The translations under genes and the position numbers were made by a program. A stretch of DNA of 26,400 bases from Oceanococcus sp041619315 (GTDB lineage: Bacteria; Pseudomonadota; Gammaproteobacteria; Nevskiales; Oceanococcaceae): contig JBFKEC010000010.1 in the NCBI GenBank assembly GCA_041619315.1, forward strand, positions 1 through 26,400, read 5' to 3'. This document shows positions 1 through 6,804 of this stretch, one piece after another. Position 1 is the first letter of the stretch, and each line of letters opens with the position of its first letter. The notes under the pieces were generated by a model. That model did not search any database, was not told where the DNA came from, and saw only the letters and a program-made list of their open reading frames with translations.

Positions 1-600
1 ACCTTTGGGGCCAGTAACAACCCGTTCTTTGCCGATCAGGTTTTGATGCTGGCCGAGTTTGGTTTGACGCATATCATCGATATGCCGAGCATCAACGAGG
101 TTCAGTTCCAGGGTGCTGAAACCAACACCCATGCGAGCTCCGGTGCGGACGGCACCACCAACGGCATCGCCGACAGTGCGGCTTTGACCAACGGTGCCAA
201 TACCGGCGGTGATGGTGATGCACGCTGCCAGCGTCAGACCTACGATTCCATCAACGGCGCCGAGGCTGAGCCGTGTCGTCAGAACCCGACCGCGCAGGAT
301 CCGGATCAGTTCGGTGACGACTTTGCTTACGGTGTGCGCTTCGTATCGCAAATCACCTACAACGACTTTTTCCACGGCTGGAACTTCCTCCCGGTCTTCG
401 CCGTGTTCTACGACATTGACGGTATCGCTCCGGGCCTGGGACAGAACTTCCAGGAAGGCAAGCTCAGCGGTCTGGTCGGGCTGCGCTTCAGCTACCTGAA
501 TCAGTGGCTGACCGAGCTGCGCTACTCCTTTGAAGATGGCGATTACAATCCGATCAAGGATCGCGATACGTTGTCGTTCACCGTGCAATACACGTTCTAA
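1..600 (+). CDS. DUF1302 family outer-membrane protein, C-terminal part (5' truncated)
   Basis: The reading frame is open from base 1 and ends with TAA at 598-600, so the start lies upstream of the window. About 199 residues are visible. The last third has alternating aromatic/hydrophobic and polar residues typical of beta strands, and the protein ends in Phe (…SFTVQYTF), the usual C-terminal signature of outer-membrane beta-barrels. This fits the DUF1302 family, large proteins encoded beside DUF1329, YCF48-like and MMPL/RND genes in many gammaproteobacteria. The two genes that follow here are exactly the YCF48 and MMPL members. A long Asn/Gly/Ser/Asp-rich loop with two Cys (about residues 40-95 of the visible part) interrupts the barrel-like sequence. 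The molecular role of DUF1302 proteins is not established; an outer-membrane channel or receptor working with the downstream transporter is an inference. Confidence 0.75.
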   Translation, partial: TFGASNNPFFADQVLMLAEFGLTHIIDMPSINEVQFQGAETNTHASSGADGTTNGIADSAALTNGANTGGDGDARCQRQTYDSINGAEAEPCRQNPTAQDPDQFGDDFAYGVRFVSQITYNDFFHGWNFLPVFAVFYDIDGIAPGLGQNFQEGKLSGLVGLRFSYLNQWLTELRYSFEDGDYNPIKDRDTLSFTVQYTF

Positions 601-644
601 TGGCAGGGCCCGGTCGCAACGGCCGGGTACACCGGAGTACTGGA

Positions 645-1604
645 ATGAGAACACGTCGACTTTCCGCACTGGCGGGGATGTTGCTGCCGTTGGTGGCGGT
701 GGCTCAGGGATTGAGTACCGAAGAGATACAACCGCAGGCAGCTGAAATGATGCCGCTGGCTGCGGGGCATTCGATGCTGCTAGACGTGGCTGACACCGGC
801 AAGCGTTTGATCGCGGTCGGTGCGCGTGGCCATGTGATTGGTTCGTTGGATGGCGAGCATTGGGTTCAGGTGCCGTCGCCAACGCGTGCGGTTCTGACCG
901 CAGTGACCTTTGCCGATGCCCAGAATGGCTGGGCGGTTGGCCATGATGCGGTGATCATCCGCACCCGCGACGGTGGTCGCAGCTGGGTTCTGCAGAATTT
1001 CGAACCTGAGCTGGAGCAGGCGTTTCTTGACGTCCTGTTCCTGAATGCACAGCACGGGATTGCAGTGGGGGCTTACGCCTTGATCTACCAGACCCACGAT
1101 GGCGGCATGACCTGGCAGGCGGTGGATACCCCGATCACCGAGGATGGCTGGCATTTCAATGCCATCACGAAGCTCAATAACGGCTACCTGTTCATTGCCG
1201 GTGAGGCTGGAACGCTGGCGATGTCGCGCGACAACGGCGCGACCTGGCAAAGCCTGGATTCACCCTATGAAAGCGCCATGTTCGACGTTATTCCGGTCGG
1301 CGAAAAGGGCGTGATGATTGTTGGGTTGCGCGGGCATGCCTATGCCGCTGCGGATGCCGACGATCTGAACTGGCGGCGACTGAGCCTGGACAGTGAGAAT
1401 TCACTGATTGGTGCGGCCACCCTGCCAAGTGGCGAGGCGGTGATGGTCGGTGTGAACGGGGTGATCTTCAAGTCCGCCGATGGTGTCAGCACGGCACAGC
1501 GTGTGCCCAATTCGACCGGAATGTCTCTGGCCAGCGTGCAACCTGTCAAGGATGGCTTGCTGGTGGTGGGCGAAGCCGGCGCAAAACTGATTAAAAACCA
1601 ATAA
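645..1604 (+). CDS. YCF48/BNR-repeat beta-propeller protein, exported
   Basis: The product is 319 residues. The ATG at 645 was chosen because GGAG at 634-637 sits 7 bases upstream and translation then opens with a clean signal peptide (basic MRTRR, hydrophobic core, Ala-X-Ala-like cut near residues 21-22). An in-frame ATG at 600 would put 15 unrelated residues in front of it. Asp-box motifs (S/T-x-D-x-G-x-x-W) are visible as TRDGGRSW at residue 107, THDGGMTW at 150 and SRDNGATW at 194, the pattern of YCF48/BNR propellers related to the photosystem II assembly factor HCF136. In heterotrophs such genes usually lie next to an MMPL/RND transporter, as here (30 bp to the next gene). A periplasmic scaffold or substrate chaperone for that transporter is likely but inferred. 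No catalytic residues are recognisable. Confidence 0.85.
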   Translation: MRTRRLSALAGMLLPLVAVAQGLSTEEIQPQAAEMMPLAAGHSMLLDVADTGKRLIAVGARGHVIGSLDGEHWVQVPSPTRAVLTAVTFADAQNGWAVGHDAVIIRTRDGGRSWVLQNFEPELEQAFLDVLFLNAQHGIAVGAYALIYQTHDGGMTWQAVDTPITEDGWHFNAITKLNNGYLFIAGEAGTLAMSRDNGATWQSLDSPYESAMFDVIPVGEKGVMIVGLRGHAYAAADADDLNWRRLSLDSENSLIGAATLPSGEAVMVGVNGVIFKSADGVSTAQRVPNSTGMSLASVQPVKDGLLVVGEAGAKLIKNQ

Positions 1605-1634
1605 GGGGGCGGCGCCGCAAGGTGCAGGACTGAC

Positions 1635-3983
1635 ATGACTGCAACGGAAAGAATTCTCAAGGTTGTCGAGCCTATCGTCTATGGGCAGCGCATCGTCGCG
1701 TTGCTTGTGCTGCTGGCGCTGACCGTATTTTTCGGCTGGAAGGCGTCTCAGACTCAAGTCGATGCCGGTTTCGATAAATCGATTCCGCTTGAACACCCGT
1801 ACATGAAAACGCTCAAGCAATATCAGGGCGATTTCGGTGGCGGTAATACGGTGCTGGTTGCACTGATCCAGGAAGAGGGCAACATCTACAACGGCGAATT
1901 TCTCGGTGCGCTGAAGCAGGTGACCGACGAAGTGTTCTTCCTGCCGGGTGTTGATCGCTCGCGAGTGAGTTCGCTGTTCACGCCGGATGTGCGTTTTACC
2001 GAAGTGGTCGAGGGCGGGTTTGCCGGCGGCAACGTGATTCCCGCCGAATATGCGCCTACCGATGAGATGTACGACCTTGTTCGTCAGAACGTAGGCAAGG
2101 CCGGCATCATTGGGCGCTATGTAACCAATGACCAAAGCGGCGCAATGGTGTTCGCCGAGCTGCTGGAAACTGACCCGGTTACCGGTGAAAAGCTGGACTA
2201 CCGCGAAGTCGCCAAGAATCTCGAGCAGATTCGCGAGCAATTCGAAACCGACAACATCAAGATCCACATCGTGGGTTTCGCCAAGGTCATAGGCGATGTC
2301 ACCGATGCTGCGGCCGAAGTGGTGTTCTTCTTCGCCCTGGCCCTGCTCATGACGGCTGTGCTGCTGTGGCTGTACACCGCCTCGTTCAAGCTCTCCATGG
2401 TGGTGCTGGTGTGCTCGCTGGTCGCGGTCATCTGGGAGTTCGGCTTGCTCACGGTGGCGGGTTTCGGACTCGATCCGTTCGCCATCTTGATTCCGTTTCT
2501 TGTTCTGTCGGTATCCACCAGCCACGGTGTGCAGTACGTCAATGCCTGGGTTGGAGAGGTCGACAAGGGCGCAGAGCCGTTCGAGGCGTCACTGGAAACA
2601 TTCCGCCGGCTGGCGATTCCGGGGACCACCGCGCTGATTACCGATGTGGCCGGTTTTGCGACCATTTACCTGATCCCGATCGACATCATTCGTGAGATGT
2701 CGATCAACGCGGCCTTTGGCATGCTCGCCATCATCATCACCAATAAGGTGTTGGCGCCGATTTGGCTGACCTATATCAGCATCAAGGATATGGAATCGTT
2801 CCGTGCCAAACAGCTCCGACGCGAGCATGCGGGTGAAGGATTGTGGCGCCTGCTAGCCAAAATCACCCGTCCGGTCCCGGCCATTGCCACTTTGGTGGTG
2901 TGTGCGTTGCTGCTCGGCTGGTCGCTGTGGCAGTACGGTGGTTTGCAGGTCGGCGATTCTCAGGAAGGGGTGCCGGAACTGCGCCCGGATTCGCGTTACA
3001 ACCGTGACTCCCATGCCATCGTCAGCAACTTCAGCATCGGCGTGGATATTCTCAAGGTGATTGCCGAAGCGCCACCTGAGTCATGTATCCAGTACGAAGT
3101 GATGGAAGAGATTGACCGCTTTTCCTGGCATATGGCCAATACCGAAGGGGTCAACTCGACCATTTCCTTGCCGCAGGTCGCCAAGGTCGTCAACGGGCAG
3201 TTCAATGAGGGCACGCCCAAGTTCCAGGTGTTGCAACGCAATCAGTTCATTCTGGTTCAGGCGATCACACCGATTCCGACGTCTTCCGGCCTGCTGAACC
3301 CGGATTGTTCGGCCATGGCGGTACTGATCTTCACCGAAGATCATCGGGCTGAAACCATCAGTCGTATCGTTGACCGGGTCAAATCCTTCAACAGCGAGCA
3401 TGCCGAGCATGTGAACTATGCGCTGGCGACGGGCAATGTCGGGGTCATGGCCGCGACCAATGAAGTGGTTAAGTCGCAGGAATTGCAGGTTGTCGGTTAC
3501 GTTTACCTGGTCATCCTGGTGTTTATGTGGCTGTCGTTCCGCAGTGTGTGCGGGGTGCTGTGCGTGGTTCTGCCCTTGTCACTGGTGTCGTCGCTGGCGT
3601 ATGCGGTGATGGCCGTGATGGGGATCGGATTGAAGGTCGCAACCTTGCCGGTCGTGGCCCTTGCAGTGGGTATTGGTGTGGACTACGGGATCTACATCTA
3701 CTCCACGTTGGTTGATGGTTTGGGACGTGGGCGTACGCTGGAAGAAGCGTTCTACGACACCCTGCAAAAGACCGGGAAAGCAGTGATTTTCACCGGGATC
3801 GCGCTGGGTGGATCGGTTTCGACCTGGCTGCTGTCCGATCTGCAGTTCCAGGCTGATATGGGTGTGCTGCTGGTGTTCATGTTTACCGCTAACATGTTCG
3901 GCGCCATCCTGGTGATGCCGGCATTGGCGCGCTTTTTGGTCAAGCACGAAACCTACGCGCACCGTTCTGAAGAGTCGGCCTAA
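1635..3983 (+). CDS. MMPL/RND family inner-membrane transporter
   Basis: The product is 782 residues, starting at an ATG preceded by AGGA at 1626-1629. It shows the two-fold RND layout: one N-terminal membrane helix (about residues 17-35), a large periplasmic loop, a cluster of helices (about 228-380), then helix/loop/helices again (about 415-435 and 615-765). The second helix block contains GIGVDYGIY with Asp683 in the membrane, placed like the proton-relay acid of MMPL/HpnN-type proteins; the equivalent point of the first half reads STSHGVQYVN. There is no adjacent membrane-fusion protein, so this is the MMPL/lipid-exporter type rather than a tripartite drug pump. The gene closes the DUF1302-YCF48-MMPL cassette, which probably moves a hydrophobic or envelope compound; the substrate cannot be told from sequence. 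It is followed at once by a strong terminator. Confidence 0.88.
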   Translation: MTATERILKVVEPIVYGQRIVALLVLLALTVFFGWKASQTQVDAGFDKSIPLEHPYMKTLKQYQGDFGGGNTVLVALIQEEGNIYNGEFLGALKQVTDEVFFLPGVDRSRVSSLFTPDVRFTEVVEGGFAGGNVIPAEYAPTDEMYDLVRQNVGKAGIIGRYVTNDQSGAMVFAELLETDPVTGEKLDYREVAKNLEQIREQFETDNIKIHIVGFAKVIGDVTDAAAEVVFFFALALLMTAVLLWLYTASFKLSMVVLVCSLVAVIWEFGLLTVAGFGLDPFAILIPFLVLSVSTSHGVQYVNAWVGEVDKGAEPFEASLETFRRLAIPGTTALITDVAGFATIYLIPIDIIREMSINAAFGMLAIIITNKVLAPIWLTYISIKDMESFRAKQLRREHAGEGLWRLLAKITRPVPAIATLVVCALLLGWSLWQYGGLQVGDSQEGVPELRPDSRYNRDSHAIVSNFSIGVDILKVIAEAPPESCIQYEVMEEIDRFSWHMANTEGVNSTISLPQVAKVVNGQFNEGTPKFQVLQRNQFILVQAITPIPTSSGLLNPDCSAMAVLIFTEDHRAETISRIVDRVKSFNSEHAEHVNYALATGNVGVMAATNEVVKSQELQVVGYVYLVILVFMWLSFRSVCGVLCVVLPLSLVSSLAYAVMAVMGIGLKVATLPVVALAVGIGVDYGIYIYSTLVDGLGRGRTLEEAFYDTLQKTGKAVIFTGIALGGSVSTWLLSDLQFQADMGVLLVFMFTANMFGAILVMPALARFLVKHETYAHRSEESA

Positions 3984-3996
3984 CGTGTGTTAATCG

Positions 3997-4030
3997 CCGG
4001 GTGTCAGCGTTTGCTGGCACCCGGTTTTTT
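3997..4030 (+). terminator. Intrinsic terminator of the DUF1302-YCF48-MMPL operon
   Basis: The 12-bp stem CCGGGTGTCAGC (3997-4008) / GCTGGCACCCGG (4013-4024) has a single G-U pair and a GTTT loop, followed by six T (4025-4030). The T run is only on the + side, so it serves the MMPL gene. The right half lies inside the 3' end of the opposing apaH gene and encodes its last residues. Confidence 0.92.
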
Positions 4031-4855
4031 GTGCCCGTCACTGGGGGCCTGAATCAATCGCCAGGTTTCCAGATGCAGGGCGGTCAGGCGTCCGCCCCAG
4101 ACGCAGCCGGTATCCAGGCCCCAGACCCGGTGCGCTGGCCAGTAAACCTGGCCCAGGGTTGACCAGTGGCCGAACAGGATGCGCTCCCCAGCGCTGGCCC
4201 GGTTGGGTAGCGCGAACCATGGCTGCAGCGCAGGGATATTGGCCTGGTGGGGTTGGTCGGGCGCCATTTTCTCGTTCAGCGCCAAGTGCCCGTCGGGTGT
4301 GCAGTAGCGCAAGCGGGTCAGGCAATTGGTGATAAAGCGTAAACGTTCATAGCCGCTGAGTTGCTCGTCCCAGCAAACGGGTTCGTCGCCATACATTTGA
4401 CGCAGGAATTCGGCGTGCTCGGGGCCTTGGAGGGCGGCTTCGACCTCGCTGGCCAGACGTAACGCATCGGCGCGGCTCCATTGTGGAGGCAATCCGGCGT
4501 GAATCATCAGCGCTTGCGGATGATCCACAGCCAGGGGCAGATGGCGCAACCACTCTCGCAGGCTATCGCCGTCAGCCGCTTGTGCGATTTGCAGCGCGGT
4601 TGAATTGAGCGGGCGTCCATGATCCGCCATGCTCAGGCGGGCCAGAATGCTCAGGTCATGGTTACCCAACAGGGCCTGACAATCCTGGCCAAGGCTGCGC
4701 GCCAAGCGCAGCGTATCGACAGACTTGGGTCCCCGATTGATCAGATCTCCGAGCAGGATCAGGTGGTCCTGGCCGGGTGTAAAGCGCACGCATTCCAGCA
4801 AGCGCTCAAGCTCATCTGCGCAGCCTTGTACGTCGCCAACAACGAAAGTGTTCAC
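4004..4855 (-). CDS. apaH: Symmetrical bis(5'-nucleosyl)-tetraphosphatase (ApaH)
   Basis: The product is 283 residues, close to the family's usual 270-280. ApaH cleaves diadenosine tetraphosphate symmetrically to two ADP and limits Ap4A and Np4-capped RNA in the cytoplasm. The metallophosphatase (PPP) signatures are GDVQGC at residues 7-12, GDLINRG about 30 residues later, and GNHD at about residue 65. The start is GTG (bases 4855-4853): no ATG precedes the conserved N-terminus and no strong ribosome site is visible (only an A-rich stretch). Unlike E. coli, it is not beside ksgA/apaG. It is convergent with the MMPL gene and divergent from the Tad locus, so it is probably a single-gene unit. 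The C-terminal codons overlap the terminator of the opposing gene. Confidence 0.95.
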   Translation of the reverse strand: MNTFVVGDVQGCADELERLLECVRFTPGQDHLILLGDLINRGPKSVDTLRLARSLGQDCQALLGNHDLSILARLSMADHGRPLNSTALQIAQAADGDSLREWLRHLPLAVDHPQALMIHAGLPPQWSRADALRLASEVEAALQGPEHAEFLRQMYGDEPVCWDEQLSGYERLRFITNCLTRLRYCTPDGHLALNEKMAPDQPHQANIPALQPWFALPNRASAGERILFGHWSTLGQVYWPAHRVWGLDTGCVWGGRLTALHLETWRLIQAPSDGHKKPGASKR

Positions 4856-4930
4856 GGTTTTTTCACAGATGTTTGAGAAAACTGTATTTTACGCTGCCTG
4901 AATCGCTGATTTATGCGGCATTTTATCGGC

Positions 4931-4959
4931 TTGCAAATACAGTCGCGCTGACCAATGAT
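4931..4959 (+). promoter_or_regulatory. Candidate sigma70 promoter of the Flp/Tad operon
   Basis: TTGCAA (4931-4936), a 17-bp spacer, then AATGAT (4954-4959); each hexamer matches consensus at 4 of 6 positions. TTGCAA is its own reverse complement, so it could also act as a -35 element toward apaH, but the facing -10 is poor. This is weak evidence; an activator would probably be needed. Confidence 0.3.
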
Positions 4960-4970
4960 GGCGACCATCA
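4956..4970 (+). repeat. Perfect inverted repeat in the flp leader
   Basis: TGATGG (4956-4961), loop CGA, CCATCA (4965-4970). It lies 5 bases upstream of the AAGGAG ribosome site (4976-4981) of the pilin gene and overlaps the candidate -10. It could be a small mRNA hairpin or a 15-bp operator half-site pair; which one cannot be decided from sequence. Confidence 0.45.
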
Positions 4971-4988
4971 ATCTTAAGGAGATTGAAC

Positions 4989-5186
4989 ATGAATTTTATG
5001 CAGACAGTTCAAGGTAGATACCAGAAGGGTGCAACCGCAATTGAGTATGCGCTCATTGCCGGTTTGCTCGCGGCCATGCTGATCGGGGCGATCGCTTTGC
5101 TGTCCGGTGGCTTCACCGACGCGTTTACCACGATCGGCGATTGCATCACCGGCCAGGAATGCACGTTCGGTTCTGATGGCACTTGA
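4989..5186 (+). CDS. flp: Flp/Fap-type type IVb pilin
   Basis: This is a 65-residue prepilin. AAGGAG at 4976-4981 is 7 bases from the ATG at 4989 and settles the start over the in-frame TTG at 4983. The leader ends QKG and is followed by ATAIEYALIAGL. This is the Flp cleavage site, cut after Gly14, with the obligatory Glu at +5 and Tyr at +6, then a roughly 20-residue hydrophobic helix. The mature pilin would be 51 residues. Flp pilins polymerise into the bundled fibre used for tight surface adherence and biofilm. Two cysteines near the C-terminus (Cys52 and Cys58) are unusual for short Flp pilins and could form a small disulfide loop. It is the first gene of the Tad locus and probably the most strongly expressed. 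Confidence 0.95.
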   Translation: MNFMQTVQGRYQKGATAIEYALIAGLLAAMLIGAIALLSGGFTDAFTTIGDCITGQECTFGSDGT

Positions 5187-5218
5187 AGGCCGCTCAACCG
5201 AAACGCACGAAGTAACGC

Positions 5219-5737
5219 ATGGACGCTGCGCGTAACGATGTAGCCAGATCCCAGCGGGGCGCCACAGCGATCGAGTTCGCTTTGGTGTTCCCGCTGCTGT
5301 TTATTCTGTTCTACAGCATGGTGGTGTACTCCTATCTGTTTGTCCTGCAGGAGAGCATTACCTATGCCGCTCAGGAAGCGGCGGCGGCCGCCCACCGGGT
5401 CAACCCTGTGGGTAACGACAACTTCAACAACGATGTGGCCACGCAAGTCAGTGCACGATTGCCTCAGGCACTGGCCTGGTTGTCGACCAGTCAGCGCAGC
5501 CATCTGGGCATAAATTCACCGGCAGTGGTCGAGGTGAGTTGTTCCACCCAGCCGCCTTCGGAAGAACAGGTCGGTACCGTGGTGCGGGTGTGTGAAGCGA
5601 CCAATGTGGTGACGGTCACCGCGCGCTTCCGGGTTGAAGGGTTGTTTCCCAAGCTGAACTTTCCGCTGCTTGGCAGCTTGCCACCGATGCCAACCACGCT
5701 GGTGGGTTCTGGGACAGCTTTGGTGGGTGAGGCGTAG
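5219..5737 (+). CDS. tadE: TadE-like pseudopilin
   Basis: The product is 172 residues. A prepilin-type motif, RG then ATAIEFALVFPLLF, with Gly14 at -1 and Glu at +5, is followed by one N-terminal membrane helix and a soluble C-terminal domain. This is the TadE/TadF layout: minor pseudopilins processed by the Tad prepilin peptidase and needed for Flp biogenesis. The C-terminal domain has two Cys (CSTQ… and …VCEATN) about 24 residues apart that could pair in the periplasm. The ribosome site is weak (an A-rich GAAGTAA stretch). It lies 32 bp after the pilin gene. A single gene stands where some loci have both tadE and tadF; TadG further down carries the third Tad-type N-terminus. Confidence 0.88.
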   Translation: MDAARNDVARSQRGATAIEFALVFPLLFILFYSMVVYSYLFVLQESITYAAQEAAAAAHRVNPVGNDNFNNDVATQVSARLPQALAWLSTSQRSHLGINSPAVVEVSCSTQPPSEEQVGTVVRVCEATNVVTVTARFRVEGLFPKLNFPLLGSLPPMPTTLVGSGTALVGEA

Positions 5738-5868
5738 ACCCTCTGGGGTGCAAAAACAGCAGGGCGTTCGCTGTGCTCGTACAGGCGCGGCGGCGACAGC
5801 AGTAGACCTGATAACATCGACGTTCGGCCGGCAGCGGTCAGCCAGCTGAAGCATAAGGAAAGGACTGC

Positions 5869-6804
5869 ATGGGAAATCAGGGGCTCAAATATGCGGCTTT
5901 GGCCGCAGTGGTGCTGGCCATCGTGCTCGGGGTGCTGGCTTGGCGCATGAGTTTGTCGATGACCGATCAGGCGCGCGAACAAGCGCGCGCAGAGCTGGCA
6001 GCACAGCAGCAGGTCAGCGAAACCGAACAACAACAAACAACATTGGCGGTGGTGGCATTGCGGGCGCTGGCCGCAACCAAGACCATCGGTGTTGATGATG
6101 TGGCCTTGAAGCCGGTCTCGGTCGTTCCGGATCGTTACTTCAGCCGGGTTGAAGACGTCATAGGGCGCGAACCCCTCATCGATATTGATGCCGGTGCGCC
6201 GGTGACCCCACGTTACTTCCGCGACACCAATGTGCTTGCCCGTCTGATTCCGGAAGGGCACAAAGCCATGTCGCTGGAAATTTCCGATGTTGTTGCCGTT
6301 GGCGGTTTTGTCCGCCCTGGTGACGAAGTCGATCTGCTGCTGTTTGTGCGCGGCAGCGATGGCCCCCCGCAAAGTCGAATCCTGCTGCCTCGCGCGCTGG
6401 TGCTGGCCTATGAGGACCGTATCATCGAGCGGCCTCAGGGTTTGAGTGAAGAAGAAGGGCGTAATGCGCGGCGTACCCGTGCGCGCACCGTGGTTGTTGC
6501 GATTCCGGACGAGCAGACCACCAAGGTGATGCTTGGTGCCAGTCTTGGTGAGCTTCGTCTGGCACTGCATCGTCAAATGCTGGCCGCGAGTGAAACCAGC
6601 GAAGGCGATTCCGTGTTGCCGCCAGCCGAGCCGGAGGCGACGCCGTCACCCGCGCAGACCGACACACAGCGGCTGGCAGCAGAGCAGGCTATTACCCTGC
6701 AGGAACTGACCCGGCTGGCTGAGAAAAAACCGTCACGCCCGAAACCGCCGGCTTATACCGTGCAGGTGTTCCGCGGCAGTGACATGCAAAAGGTGGTTGA
6801 ATAA
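5869..6804 (+). CDS. cpaB: Flp pilus assembly protein CpaB/RcpC
   Basis: The product is 311 residues with AAGGAAAGG just upstream of the ATG. An N-terminal membrane anchor (about residues 7-25) is followed by a SAF-type domain (about 58-125, with VALRALAATKTIGVDDV… and the DVIGREPLIDIDAG segment), then the RcpC middle domain carrying EISDVVAVGGFVRPGDEVDLLL. The C-terminus has a Pro/Glu-rich linker and ends in a YTVQVFRGSD strand. RcpC/CpaB is periplasmic, anchored in the inner membrane, and works with the RcpA secretin. It is separated from tadE by 131 bp with no convincing gene, so an internal promoter there is possible. The stop overlaps the next start as TAATG. Confidence 0.93.
   Translation: MGNQGLKYAALAAVVLAIVLGVLAWRMSLSMTDQAREQARAELAAQQQVSETEQQQTTLAVVALRALAATKTIGVDDVALKPVSVVPDRYFSRVEDVIGREPLIDIDAGAPVTPRYFRDTNVLARLIPEGHKAMSLEISDVVAVGGFVRPGDEVDLLLFVRGSDGPPQSRILLPRALVLAYEDRIIERPQGLSEEEGRNARRTRARTVVVAIPDEQTTKVMLGASLGELRLALHRQMLAASETSEGDSVLPPAEPEATPSPAQTDTQRLAAEQAITLQELTRLAEKKPSRPKPPAYTVQVFRGSDMQKVVE

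Noticed and set aside
600..644. Earlier ATG for the YCF48-like gene overlapping the DUF1302 stop (TAATG)
   Set aside because: It would place 15 non-hydrophobic residues before a good signal peptide, and GGAG is correctly placed for the ATG at 645.
1401..2525. Open frame of about 370 codons on the - strand opposite the YCF48 and MMPL genes
   Set aside because: It spans the junction of two real genes, has a His/Gln/Arg-rich shadow composition, and has no domain.
4900..4988. Sigma54 promoter before flp
   Set aside because: No GG and GC pair has the required 10-base spacing; the GG and GC seen are too close or too far.
5738..5868. A small gene (for example a peptidase fragment) between tadE and cpaB
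   Set aside because: The gap is too short for a prepilin peptidase and I found no start with a ribosome site leading to a plausible product.
5491..6576. Open frame of about 360 codons on the - strand across tadE and cpaB
   Set aside because: It crosses two real genes and their gap, is His/Gln/Arg-rich, and shows no family features.
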